A stretch of 64,000 nt of DNA from the NCBI GenBank assembly GCA_020635455.1, contig JACJZT010000003.1, forward strand, positions 372,001 through 436,000, given 5' to 3'. A model generated the notes under the pieces. That model saw only the letters and a program-made list of their open reading frames with translations. It did not search any database and had not been told where the DNA came from. Shown here in pieces: positions 52,044 to 60,132 of this stretch. Each line of letters begins with the position of its first letter. The stretch's first letter is position 1. This DNA comes from Flavobacteriales bacterium. Its GTDB lineage: Bacteria; Bacteroidota; Bacteroidia; NS11-12g; UBA9320. A program made the position numbers and the translations under genes.

Positions 52044-52913
52044 ATGAATAAACAGGAAGAAGTTTTTGTTGACATTGATAAGGTTTTTAAAGAAAAGAAT
52101 CCCGCTATGTATAGGTGGGTCCCAAAATTTATCATGTCGTACATAAAGAGGGTAGTTCATCAAAAACAAATGAATGAGATCCTCAAACGCGGAGAGTCTT
52201 TAGACGGTATCGAATTTTCAAAATTTGTGCTCGAAGAGCTTCAGGTGAAGGTGACCTATGAGGGATTGGAGAATTTTCCTGAAAAGGGGCCCGTTATTTT
52301 GGCCTCAAATCATCCACTTGGTGGTCTTGATGGTGTTGCCCTGATCGCATTATTGGGAGATATCCGGCAAGACCTGAAGTTTATCGTTAATGAACTTTTA
52401 ACAAAAATACCGAACTTCAAAGAGATCTTTGTTCCGGTAAATAAACTGGGTAGCAACCCCAAAGCAAACCTTGAATTCATCGATCGGATCTATGCATCGG
52501 ATCAAGCTGTGGTTGTGTTTCCTGCAGGATTATGTAGCAGGAAGATCAAGAATAAAATTGTTGACCTTCCCTGGCAAAAGAGTTTTGTAAGTAAAGCCAT
52601 TCAATACGATCACCCGGTATTACCGGTCTGCATTTCCGCTATCAACAGCAACTGGTTCTACAACATAGCCAATTATCGAAAAAGGCTTGGGATAAAAGCC
52701 AATGTTGAAATGTTTTGGCTGGTTGACGAAATGTTCAAACAAAAGGGAAAGACCATAAAATTTAGCTTTGGCAAACCGGTTCCCCCGGAACATTTCGACA
52801 AATCACGGAGCATGCCCGAATGGAGCAGTTTGATGAGAGAGTTTGTGTATAAGCTTGAAAACGACCCGAAAGCCGATTTCATAGAATATTCAAAAAATAG
52901 TCCTGGTAATTAA
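52044..52913 (+). CDS. 1-acyltransferase of the PlsC type, GlsA-like (amino-acid lipid synthesis)
   Basis: A 289-residue membrane-associated acyltransferase. The acceptor-site motif is ASNHPLGGLDG (N89, H90, D96), a variant seen in the acyltransferases that sit next to GNAT-type N-acyltransferases; FPAGLCSRK is the second conserved block. In Bacteroides, glsA and glsB make glycine lipids: GlsB N-acylates the amino acid and GlsA adds the second chain. The next gene is the matching GlsB-like enzyme, 49 bases downstream. Whether glycine or another amino acid is used cannot be read from sequence. Symbol left blank because the substrate is unproven. Confidence 0.82.
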   Translation: MNKQEEVFVDIDKVFKEKNPAMYRWVPKFIMSYIKRVVHQKQMNEILKRGESLDGIEFSKFVLEELQVKVTYEGLENFPEKGPVILASNHPLGGLDGVALIALLGDIRQDLKFIVNELLTKIPNFKEIFVPVNKLGSNPKANLEFIDRIYASDQAVVVFPAGLCSRKIKNKIVDLPWQKSFVSKAIQYDHPVLPVCISAINSNWFYNIANYRKRLGIKANVEMFWLVDEMFKQKGKTIKFSFGKPVPPEHFDKSRSMPEWSSLMREFVYKLENDPKADFIEYSKNSPGN

Positions 52914-52920
52914 GGCAACA

Positions 52921-52951
52921 TTGATTCAAAAAATTAAAACGTGTATGTTTG
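52921..52951 (+). promoter_or_regulatory. Promoter in front of the GlsB-like gene
   Basis: TTG (52921-52923), 20-base spacer, TATGTTTG (52944-52951). This is a full match to TTG-N17-23-TAnnTTTG, placing the start about 8 bases before the ATG at 52963. The GlsB-like gene can therefore be expressed separately from its upstream partner. Confidence 0.6.
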
Positions 52952-52962
52952 CGAAATAGGGT

Positions 52963-53892
52963 ATGCAGGCTATTATTGATAAAATTGACAGAGAACTCTT
53001 AAAAACGGAATTAACTGCCGGTCGGTTCGTACGACCCACCAATAATAGTAAGAGGGAAATTTACATTTTTGATGGTAATACAGCACCATCACTTATGCAG
53101 GAATTGGGAAGGCTGCGCGAGATCACTTTCCGGCTTGCTGGTGGCGGAACCGGCAAAGAAGTGGATATTGATGAGTTTGATATAGGTGAATATGCCTATA
53201 ATCAATTAATCGTATGGAGCCCTGAAGAGGAAGAAATCGTTGGCGGATACCGATACATAAAAGTCCCTGATGCAATGGACGAAAAAGGAAATTTCCATTT
53301 GAGTACTTCGGAGATCGTAGGTTATTCGGAAAAACTAAAAACCGATTATTTCCCTTATACCATTGAACTGGGACGCAGCTTCGTTCAGCCACAGTATCAA
53401 CCCAGCAGCGAAAACCGCAAGGGTTTATTTAGTCTCGACAATTTATGGGATGGACTTGGAGCCCTGGTGATCCTGAATCCTGAAATGAAGTATTTTTTTG
53501 GAAAGGTAACCATGTACACGGATTTCGACCCACACGGAAGAGATTGCATACTTGCCTTTATGCAGCATTATTTTCCTGATAACGACGATCTGATCATTAT
53601 ACCAAATCCGCTTAAAATTTCAACGGATGTTGAGCCTTTTTTAAGTAAGATAAAGGGTTTGCCCTATAAAGAGGGGCACCATATACTAAACCGTTACATA
53701 CGGGATTTGGGCGAAAACATTCCCCCTCTCTTTAACAGTTATATGAATCTTAGCCCTACCATGAAAACCTTTGGTACCGCGATCAACGATCATTTTGGGT
53801 ATGTAGAGGAAACCTGTATTATGGTTACGATAGACGACATATATCCCGTGAAAAAGGAAAGGCATATGAACTGGAATCCGTCGAATCGATAA
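52963..53892 (+). CDS. GNAT-type N-acyltransferase, GlsB/hemolysin-like
   Basis: A 309-residue acyltransferase of the hemolysin/OlsB-type fold: LMQELGRLREITFRLAGGGTGKEVDIDEFD, NQLIVWSPEEEEIVGGYRYIK, ELGRSFVQPQYQPSSENRKGLFSLDNLW. This family transfers an acyl group from acyl-ACP to the amino group of ornithine or glycine in the first step of aminolipid synthesis. It pairs with the PlsC-like gene upstream, matching the glsA/glsB layout. It may make lipids similar to flavolipin-type glycine lipids, an inference. Confidence 0.82.
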   Translation: MQAIIDKIDRELLKTELTAGRFVRPTNNSKREIYIFDGNTAPSLMQELGRLREITFRLAGGGTGKEVDIDEFDIGEYAYNQLIVWSPEEEEIVGGYRYIKVPDAMDEKGNFHLSTSEIVGYSEKLKTDYFPYTIELGRSFVQPQYQPSSENRKGLFSLDNLWDGLGALVILNPEMKYFFGKVTMYTDFDPHGRDCILAFMQHYFPDNDDLIIIPNPLKISTDVEPFLSKIKGLPYKEGHHILNRYIRDLGENIPPLFNSYMNLSPTMKTFGTAINDHFGYVEETCIMVTIDDIYPVKKERHMNWNPSNR

Positions 53893-53902
53893 GGGTTCGC
53901 CG

Positions 53903-54277
53903 TTAAAGCTCCTCGTTGTAAAGTATTCTGTCATTTTGGTCTATCCTGTAAACGTGCCGGGTTTTGCCAAATACATCAAAAAGTGAGGCATGTTCGATGT
54001 AGTAAACTTTTGCCTTTTTGTTTAAAAGTTCCTTTCTGAAAGAATCAAGATCTGAGATTTGCTCCAATGCTCTGTTAAGGTATAAATGCATGTTTTCACC
54101 CCTGAGTTTCAGAACTATGTCGTTTTTTCCTTCGCCCTTTAAAACTTCCTTTACCTGGGAATGAATAATTCTTGTGTTCTGCTTATCCGGAGCCGGAACC
54201 CTTAACGAGAAAAGTCCAACCGGCAGGATCAGACAGAATATTATGGGCAGATAAATGTAATGCTTTTTTTTAAACAC
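53903..54277 (-). CDS. Small membrane-anchored hypothetical protein
   Basis: A 124-residue protein, start ATG at 54277, with one N-terminal hydrophobic segment (7-25, YIYLPIIFCLILPVGLFSL). The remainder is soluble and charged, with YLNRALEQISDLDSFRKELLNKKAKVYYIEHASLFDVFGKTRHVYRI. I do not recognise the family. It converges on the GlsB-like gene ten bases away and lies downstream of the PspC-like gene, so it may share that transcript. Confidence 0.6.
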   Translation of the reverse strand: MFKKKHYIYLPIIFCLILPVGLFSLRVPAPDKQNTRIIHSQVKEVLKGEGKNDIVLKLRGENMHLYLNRALEQISDLDSFRKELLNKKAKVYYIEHASLFDVFGKTRHVYRIDQNDRILYNEEL

Positions 54278-54338
54278 AGCTGTCCAGAATTAAACCAACC
54301 TGGTTGTTAAATTATTGCCTTATCCCGGAAATATTCGT

Positions 54339-54566
54339 TCACAGATCCCAGGTGGTTCTTCTGCCTTCTTTGATGTAATTTTTAATGTTTAACCAAAAAG
54401 CAAGCAAGAGATAAAGGATGATCGATGAACCCAAGGTCCCGAAGGAGAGATATAAAAAATACAACCTTACCCTTTCAGACTTAATTCCAATTTTTTGTCC
54501 AAGCCAGCTGCAAACCCCAAAGGCTCGTTGTTCAAGGTAATATTTCAGTGAATCTATTTTTTTCAT
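54339..54566 (-). CDS. PspC-domain membrane protein
   Basis: A 75-residue protein. The PspC pattern is visible: LKYYLEQRAFGVCSWLGQKIGIKSERVRLYFLYLSFGTLGSSIILYLLLAFWLNIK, with one hydrophobic segment (36-56). The domain is shared with phage-shock protein C, a stress-response membrane factor, but no other psp gene is present. Its start codon lies 35 bases inside the end of the DUF2851 gene, so translational coupling is likely. Confidence 0.8.
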   Translation of the reverse strand: MKKIDSLKYYLEQRAFGVCSWLGQKIGIKSERVRLYFLYLSFGTLGSSIILYLLLAFWLNIKNYIKEGRRTTWDL

Positions 54567-55833
54567 TTCTTAAGATCCGATAACCTATCTGACAATCCAG
54601 ACATCTTTTCAGCGTACAATATTCGTTTTTAAGCTGAATCAATGCCTGTGATTCTGATGATTTTTTTGCTAAGATACCAACTTTTTTCCATTCCCTTACA
54701 ATTGAATTCGATTCGGTACCTAATTTTTCAAGTAAAGAAACTGCCCTGTTTTTGATCGCCTCATTGTCGGTAAGGCTACCGTAGCTGAATTGCAATGGGG
54801 CTATCGTATTTATCAGAATATTTCTGATGGCTGTAAGTCCGGTAAACTTAGGGTCAAAGGCTGCCTTTTGATCAAATTGATAATGATCGTTCCAATAAGG
54901 CGTGGTACCTGTTCTCAGAATTTCAATATATTGATCGGGAGTGTGAGGCTCTGTTATCAAGTTGAATAAATTTGGATTTAGCTTATTCAGCATGGCAAAT
55001 TGTGAAATTCTGATCGTTGGGAATGAAGCAGGCATCAATCTCAGGAATTTCCATTCTGATAAATGCATTTCGCTTAAACTGTGTTTATGCTTGAGAAACA
55101 GGTATTGGTTGTACAATTGTTTGGGGTAAGGATCTTTAAGTTCAGGACCTAAAAAACCGGCAGCGCCAAAAAGTAAAGCTTCTGTTTTTTCAATGTCATC
55201 CCTATACCTGCCCAGCAAATTACAAGACACGATCCCTGTGAGTTGTCTGAAAGGCTCGGCATTGGGTTTTAATCCAAAAGAAGCTCCCAATTGGGTGTAA
55301 AAAACAGCATTCCAGTTGTTTTTACTTTTCCTGAGTTCATCTTTGATTTGCGCGGTTTTTTGTTCAAGTCGTTCTATGCAAAGTCGTTCAAGCCACAAGC
55401 CCGTATGTAAAGGATCCACTTTATGGATAAGGTTCCTGCAAGAAATATCCACTTTTTCCTCCATCATTTTCCGGTACTGATCCATAAGGTCTTCCTTTAC
55501 CCTTCCTTTTAAAAACAAACAGGGAATAATGGTTTTGTCGAGCCGGTAAACTTCACAGTCACATATCCAGCAAACATGCAGTATGGTGTTGTCATAGGCT
55601 TTGTCGAGGTGATGTTTATGTTGAAACCACTCAGAAGAGCTCAAATGTATTTCAACATGACCGACCCAAAGTGTTGAGTCGATCCTTATACGGGCATTTA
55701 AAAAATCCGGACCTGAATTCAGATTATAAGTGCCGGAATACACCATCTGAACTTTCTTTCCGCAGGAAGTGGTCAGATCTCTGAAGTCGAATAGCCCGTT
55801 TTGCCAAATAAAATGCAAAAATTTCTCTTTCAT
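54532..55833 (-). CDS. DUF2851 family protein
   Basis: About 433 residues from the ATG at 55833 (the frame stays open to 55869 but the inner Met fits the family start, MKEKFLHFIWQNGLFD). Family blocks are MVYSGTYNLNSGPDFLNARIRI, WVGHVEIHLSSSEWFQHKH and YDNTILHVCW, then a helical C-terminal half ending in CLDCQIG. No function is known. The linkage with a PspC-like gene is common in Bacteroidota and is seen here with a 35-base overlap. Confidence 0.85.
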   Translation of the reverse strand: MKEKFLHFIWQNGLFDFRDLTTSCGKKVQMVYSGTYNLNSGPDFLNARIRIDSTLWVGHVEIHLSSSEWFQHKHHLDKAYDNTILHVCWICDCEVYRLDKTIIPCLFLKGRVKEDLMDQYRKMMEEKVDISCRNLIHKVDPLHTGLWLERLCIERLEQKTAQIKDELRKSKNNWNAVFYTQLGASFGLKPNAEPFRQLTGIVSCNLLGRYRDDIEKTEALLFGAAGFLGPELKDPYPKQLYNQYLFLKHKHSLSEMHLSEWKFLRLMPASFPTIRISQFAMLNKLNPNLFNLITEPHTPDQYIEILRTGTTPYWNDHYQFDQKAAFDPKFTGLTAIRNILINTIAPLQFSYGSLTDNEAIKNRAVSLLEKLGTESNSIVREWKKVGILAKKSSESQALIQLKNEYCTLKRCLDCQIGYRILRNEKNRFTEILP

Positions 55834-55919
55834 TTCATGAACTGAAACAACAGAGTTAAGGCAAAACAAAAATTTATTGAAGGAATAAATTATTTATGCC
55901 TCCATATTTTATTTCAACT

Positions 55920-56738
55920 TTAAAGAATGTTCTTTAATTGAAGAAACTGTTGCATTTGGACTTGAAGTTCCTTAGCATTTGCGGCTGCGACTTCATCAAA
56001 ATTCACATCCTTCGATGCGTAAATGATGCCTCTTGAAGAATTAATTAGAAGCCCGCATTCCGAATTCATTCCCTCTAAAGATACTTCTTTCAGGTCTCCT
56101 CCCTGAGCTCCGATACCCGGAACCAGAAAAAAATAATCCGGTAAGCGTTTACGAATCTGTTTGATAAGGTCGGAACGAGTTGCACCAACAACGAACATGA
56201 GTTGTTCGGGAGTTCCCCATGACGCAACCTTTGAAAGAACCTGTTCGTATAATTTTCCTTCCGGGGTTTGCAGCATCTGAAAATCGGCACTTCCGCTGTT
56301 GCTTGTTAACCCGAGGACTATGGTAAATTTATCGGAATAATTTAGGAATGGTTGTATGGAATCTTTGCCCATATAGGGCGAAACGGTTACAGAATCGAAA
56401 GAATAATGCTCAAAAAAGGCTTTGGCATACATATCACCGGTATTTCCTATGTCGCCTCTTTTGGCATCCGCAATCGTAAAGCAGTCATCGGGTATGATCT
56501 CAAGTGTTCGTTCAAGACTTTCCCAACCCTTTTTGCCATACTGCTCATAAAACGCCGTATTGATCTTATAAGCCACTGCATAGTCAGAAGTTGCTTCAAC
56601 GATCAACTTATTGAAAGAAAAAAGTGGGTCAGGCTCATTAAGCAAATGGGGAGGGATTTTACCTAATTCAGTATCCAATCCTACACACAGGTAAGATTTT
56701 TTTTTAAGGATGGCTTCTGTTAACTGATTTTTGTTCAA
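55920..56738 (-). CDS. pyrF: Orotidine 5'-phosphate decarboxylase
   Basis: A 272-residue type-2 OMP decarboxylase that makes UMP, the last pyrimidine step. Motifs: CVGLDTELGKIP (17-29), AYKINTAFYEQYG, the catalytic DAKRGDIGNT (91-100, K93), and FVVGATRSDLIKQIRKR with PGIGAQGG. Translation must start at TTG (56738), since no ATG or GTG fits and the N-terminus MNKNQLTEAILKKKS matches the family. Likely its own transcript. Confidence 0.96.
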   Translation of the reverse strand: MNKNQLTEAILKKKSYLCVGLDTELGKIPPHLLNEPDPLFSFNKLIVEATSDYAVAYKINTAFYEQYGKKGWESLERTLEIIPDDCFTIADAKRGDIGNTGDMYAKAFFEHYSFDSVTVSPYMGKDSIQPFLNYSDKFTIVLGLTSNSGSADFQMLQTPEGKLYEQVLSKVASWGTPEQLMFVVGATRSDLIKQIRKRLPDYFFLVPGIGAQGGDLKEVSLEGMNSECGLLINSSRGIIYASKDVNFDEVAAANAKELQVQMQQFLQLKNIL

Positions 56739-56890
56739 AACCTAAAGAAGTGCAAATTACTTTCTTTTTAACCATACCGTTTTAACAAACGTTATTTTTT
56801 TAAAAAATTACCCAATTATTATTGCTTGTAAGTTTAATAAAATAGATATAATTATTACTTTCGTGAATTCAAAAAAATAACCCACCCCTA

Positions 56891-58180
56891 ATGAGCGAAA
56901 CCGCTAAAATCAGCATTCAAGGTAAAGAAATCGAATTACCCTTAGTTATCGGAACCGAAAAAGAAGTTGCAATAAATATTTCGGATTTAAGGTCATCAAC
57001 CGGAGCAATAACATTAGATATCGGATACAAGAATTCGGGAGCAACAACGAGCGAAATTACCTACCTGGATGGTGAAAAAGGGATCTTAAGACACAGAGGT
57101 TATGCAATAGAAGACCTTGCAGAAAACTCAAGTTTTATTGAAGTGGCTTATCTTTTGATCCACGGCGAGTTGCCCAATCAGACACAACTTGATGAATTCG
57201 ACACCAATATCCGAAGACATACTCTTGTTAACGAGGATATGAAAAACATCTTCGAAGCATGGCCAACAGGAAGCCATCCAATGGGTCAGCTTATAGCCAT
57301 GATCTCCTCGCTTTCATCCTTTTATCCTGAAAGCCTTGACCGTGAAAATTATGAGTCTCAAAAGCTTTTGAATATTTATCGTCTGCTGGCAAAAATGCCT
57401 ACCATTTGTGCGATGATCTTTAAGAAAAGCCTTGGACATCCGATCATTTACCCTCAGAACAAACTGGATTACGTTTCGAATTTTTTAAACATGACTTTCA
57501 AGCATGTTACCGAAGATTACGAAATTGATCCGGTAATGGTTGATGCCTTAAACAAATTGCTCATCCTGCATGCGGACCATGAGCAGAACTGTTCCACCTC
57601 AACAGTGAGACTGGTAGGTTCTTCACATTCAAATTTGTATGCATCTGTTGCCGCAGGAGTAGCTGCATTGTGGGGGCCATTACATGGAGGTGCGAATCAG
57701 GAGGTAATCGAAATGCTTGAATTGATCAAAAAAGATGGTGGAAACGTTGAGAAATGGGTAAATAAATCGAAAGACAAAAACGATTCTTTCCGACTGATGG
57801 GCTTTGGCCACAGAGTTTATAAAAACTTCGACCCCCGTGCCAAAATCATTAAAAAGGCCTGTGATGAAATGCTAAACAAGCTAGGTGTGAACGACCCAAC
57901 CCTTGAAATAGCCAAAAAACTAGAAGAAAAAGCATTGGGTGATGAATACTTCATCGAAAGAAAACTTTTCCCTAATGTGGATTTCTACTCAGGAATACTT
58001 TACCGTGCGATGGGATTTCCGGTTGAGATGTTCACTGTGTTGTTCGCACTTGGAAGATTACCCGGCTGGATCGCTCAATGTCATGAAATGAGAGAACATA
58101 AACAACCCATTGGTCGCCCGCGACAGATCTATACCGGTTATCCATACCGTCCCTTCGTTAAACGAAGCGACCGCCCTTAG
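56891..58180 (+). CDS. gltA: Citrate synthase
   Basis: A 429-residue type-II (hexameric-type) citrate synthase, catalysing oxaloacetate plus acetyl-CoA to citrate. It starts MSETAKISIQGKEIELPL, then SEITYLDGEKGILRHRGYAIEDLA. The catalytic region includes HADHEQNCSTSTVRLVGSSHSN, GPLHGGANQEV and GFGHRVYKNFDPRAK. It is normal in length. A TACTTTCG element (56856-56863) is a variant -7 element. The gene is isolated and followed by the cassette-bearing region. Confidence 0.98.
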   Translation: MSETAKISIQGKEIELPLVIGTEKEVAINISDLRSSTGAITLDIGYKNSGATTSEITYLDGEKGILRHRGYAIEDLAENSSFIEVAYLLIHGELPNQTQLDEFDTNIRRHTLVNEDMKNIFEAWPTGSHPMGQLIAMISSLSSFYPESLDRENYESQKLLNIYRLLAKMPTICAMIFKKSLGHPIIYPQNKLDYVSNFLNMTFKHVTEDYEIDPVMVDALNKLLILHADHEQNCSTSTVRLVGSSHSNLYASVAAGVAALWGPLHGGANQEVIEMLELIKKDGGNVEKWVNKSKDKNDSFRLMGFGHRVYKNFDPRAKIIKKACDEMLNKLGVNDPTLEIAKKLEEKALGDEYFIERKLFPNVDFYSGILYRAMGFPVEMFTVLFALGRLPGWIAQCHEMREHKQPIGRPRQIYTGYPYRPFVKRSDRP

Positions 58181-58480
58181 AATTACCTGTATTATCCGGA
58201 TGGATCTGTATTGAATTTATTCGGGCAGAACCAACTTCCCAAACTTGTAACTCCAATCGTATTTTCCGGGATTTACCGTATTTTTTTATTCACTGAAAGT
58301 TTGAGATAGGTATGTCAAAAAGTTGTTCAGTAAATACCTAACACGGCAAATGTATTTTCCTTATCGGTCCGCAGGCAAGGGAGGTTGAGTCTTCGAAAAC
58401 AACAAGCTTGCCTTTTAACAAAACTAAATAGGGAGGATGAGCTTTCCTAACCAAAAATGCAGCCATCTCTTTTGTATACT
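58181..58480. other. 300-base gap after gltA with two inverted repeats; no gene
   Basis: TAGGTAT (58307-58313) faces ATACCTA (58334-58340) across 20 bases. GGCAAG (58374-58379) faces CTTGCC (58407-58412), the latter followed by TTTT, which could serve as a weak terminator 230 bases past gltA. I see no coding frame worth calling. The cassette end repeat starts right after this stretch. Confidence 0.5.
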
Positions 58481-58495
58481 GTTGTGCGTAGTAAT
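58481..58495 (+). repeat. Left terminal inverted repeat of a two-gene cassette
   Basis: GTTGTGCGTAGTAAT. Its reverse complement partner is at 59321-59335; 14 of 15 positions match. It lies 15 bases past the stop of the lipoprotein gene at 58511. Confidence 0.75.
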
Positions 58496-58510
58496 ATTTT
58501 CAAGGAAGTT

Positions 58511-58723
58511 TTAGTCGTCTCCGTCCTTCCCTTCTTCCTTTTCCCTTTTGTCTTTATTTTTCTTAACTGTGTCTGCAGGGTTTGTAGTTTGTTGATTTTC
58601 AGTTACTGTTGTGTCCTGGGTAGTTGCAGTCCCATCATTTTGATTTGAGGGTTGGTTTGAACTGTTTTGGCAGGCTGTCAACAATGGAATAGCTATACCG
58701 ATCAAAAATACTTTCTTTTTCAA
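58511..58723 (-). CDS. Small acidic/lysine-rich lipoprotein
   Basis: A 70-residue protein from a TTG start (58723). Lipobox LTAC puts lipidated cysteine at C18 (IPLLTACQNSS). The mature part is low-complexity: Ser/Asn/Gln-rich, then Thr-rich, then KKNKDKREKEEGKDGDD. It starts 19 bases after the DUF2231-like gene stop on the same strand. No family is recognised. Confidence 0.65.
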   Translation of the reverse strand: MKKKVFLIGIAIPLLTACQNSSNQPSNQNDGTATTQDTTVTENQQTTNPADTVKKNKDKREKEEGKDGDD

Positions 58724-58742
58724 TTTATGTTTTTAAGATAGG

Positions 58743-59231
58743 TTAATCATCGTCATCACTTTCACCATCTTGTCCTTGTGCTGTTGTACCCGGGTTATTG
58801 ATTTCTGTGTGTCTTATTTGTCCACCTAAATAACCTGTCCTTGCAACTAAGCCGAAACTAATTAGAGAGATAAATAAAATCACAATTGCTGCTGCCGATG
58901 TCAAAGCCGACTTTCGTAAAGTCAGGAATAGTCCACCAATAGATGCAACACCAAGTATTATTAAGGATACTAATGCAAAGACTGCGAAGTCTTCGTGCTC
59001 GTCAATCATATTCTTGGCAATTCCTTGAATATTTTCAACGGTTTCTTCAGCGGCTTCTCCGGTCAGGTAAGCAATGCCAGCACCAATTGCAGATATTATG
59101 AAAATGTTGTAAGACGCAATTTTTGTTTGATTGCTTTTTGTCCAAAGTCCGTGTACTAAAACAAGTCCACCCAAAATTGAGCCGAAGATTGGGAGATGGG
59201 TTATAAGTATGTGAATATGTGTCTGGTTCAT
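58743..59231 (-). CDS. DUF2231-like four-helix membrane protein
   Basis: A 162-residue integral membrane protein. Four hydrophobic segments are visible (about 8-27, 38-60, 83-106, 110-131). HIHILITHLPIFGSILGGLVL at the start and ARTGYLGGQIRH after the last helix fit the DUF2231 pattern, which resembles cytochrome-like membrane proteins with conserved histidines. The C-terminus is an Asp/Glu tail (GQDGESDDDD). It leads a two-gene unit with the lipoprotein. Function unknown. Confidence 0.75.
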   Translation of the reverse strand: MNQTHIHILITHLPIFGSILGGLVLVHGLWTKSNQTKIASYNIFIISAIGAGIAYLTGEAAEETVENIQGIAKNMIDEHEDFAVFALVSLIILGVASIGGLFLTLRKSALTSAAAIVILFISLISFGLVARTGYLGGQIRHTEINNPGTTAQGQDGESDDDD

Positions 59232-59320
59232 TTTAATATAATTTTAGTCAAAGGTCTGCACTGTCGGTCGAAGAAAAAATGACAGGCGTCATAAAGGAAG
59301 GTGATTATTGTTGGTCGTCA

Positions 59321-59335
59321 ATTATTACGCACAAC
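59321..59335 (-). repeat. Right terminal inverted repeat of the two-gene cassette
   Basis: ATTATTACGCACAAC on the plus strand, i.e. GTTGTGCGTAATAAT on the minus strand, against GTTGTGCGTAGTAAT at 58481-58495. It lies 90 bases upstream of the DUF2231-like gene start. Confidence 0.75.
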
Positions 59336-59395
59336 AAAGTTCTTGAGATGAATTTTTAGCCTTTCTACTTAATTCTTTATTAGGGTATGGGATGA

Positions 59396-60109
59396 TCAAC
59401 CAAGTCCCAACTTGGTGAACAATCCATCTTTGTATACCTTTCCCAGGGGCAGGGACTTATCATTGTTCATCACAATTTGAGAAGGACTTACGGCCTTAAT
59501 ATGACTTACATTAATGGCAAATCCTCTGTGAATTTGAATGAATAGGTTTCCGGGAAGGTCTTCCAGAAATCCCGATAGCGATTTGCGGAACAGGTATTTC
59601 TTACCGTCCACCGTATGTATCATTATGTAAATATGTTGACTTTCAATATAATTTATATCTGAATAATGCACCTTGTAGAATACATCCATGTGCTTTACAA
59701 AAATGATATTGGAATCGGATCGATCGCTTTTAGTATTGTTAAAATTAGAAGTGGCAATTTCGATGGCTGTGAACAGGTCGTCTTTCGAAAAAGGTTTTAC
59801 CAGGTATGCAGAAGGCAATACCTGTTTTGCATTTTCTACTGTCTTTCGATCTGAGTTTGCGGTTAAAAAAATAAAAGGTCGTTTGAGTTTTTCATTAATA
59901 TAATCGGCAAAGTCGATTCCCGTTTTTTCACCTTTTAGGGTGATATCAAGTAAAAAAAGATCCGGAAGGTCTCTGGTTGAGATCTCAATAGCTTCATAAT
60001 ATGTTGAAGCGATACCGGATACTTTATACCCAAGGTTTTCCAAAATATCTTTCAGACTTTCTGCAATTATTGCCTCATCTTCTACAATTCCAATTTTTAA
60101 TGAACCCAT
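59396..60109 (-). CDS. LytTR-type response regulator
   Basis: A 237-residue regulator. Receiver domain (1-120): acidic pair in VEDE (10-12), phosphoacceptor D55 in LLDITLKGEKTG, FLTANSD, and the lysine in YLVKPFS. A short linker leads to a LytTR DNA-binding domain (about 138-237: VKHMDVFYKVHYSDINYIESQHIYIMIHTVDGKKYLFRKSLSG, FIQIHRGFAINVSHI). It is the partner of the sensor kinase, whose gene ends 23 bases upstream. Confidence 0.95.
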   Translation of the reverse strand: MGSLKIGIVEDEAIIAESLKDILENLGYKVSGIASTYYEAIEISTRDLPDLFLLDITLKGEKTGIDFADYINEKLKRPFIFLTANSDRKTVENAKQVLPSAYLVKPFSKDDLFTAIEIATSNFNNTKSDRSDSNIIFVKHMDVFYKVHYSDINYIESQHIYIMIHTVDGKKYLFRKSLSGFLEDLPGNLFIQIHRGFAINVSHIKAVSPSQIVMNNDKSLPLGKVYKDGLFTKLGLG

Positions 60110-60132
60110 GTACTTTATAGATTTGCTTTTTA

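Larger units (their letters stand above)
58481..59335. mobile_element. Putative 855-bp inverted-repeat-bounded gene cassette
   Basis: A unit with 15-bp inverted ends holding just two minus-strand genes, a DUF2231-like membrane protein and a small acidic lipoprotein. No transposase or integrase lies within it, so it would need help in trans. No obvious target duplication is visible next to the repeats (TACT left, AAAG right). The R and R' boxes of integron attC sites are not matched exactly, so it is not a plain integron cassette. Movement is an inference from structure. Confidence 0.5.

Noticed and set aside
58374..58412. GGCAAG/CTTGCC hairpin as a gltA terminator
   Set aside because: Six-bp arms with a 27-base loop and only a short T-run, 190 bases after the gene; too weak to call.
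58481..59335. Integron gene cassette with attC sites
   Set aside because: The end repeats do not match the RYYYAAC/GTTRRRY core boxes, and there is no integrase in the window; a plain inverted-repeat cassette fits better.
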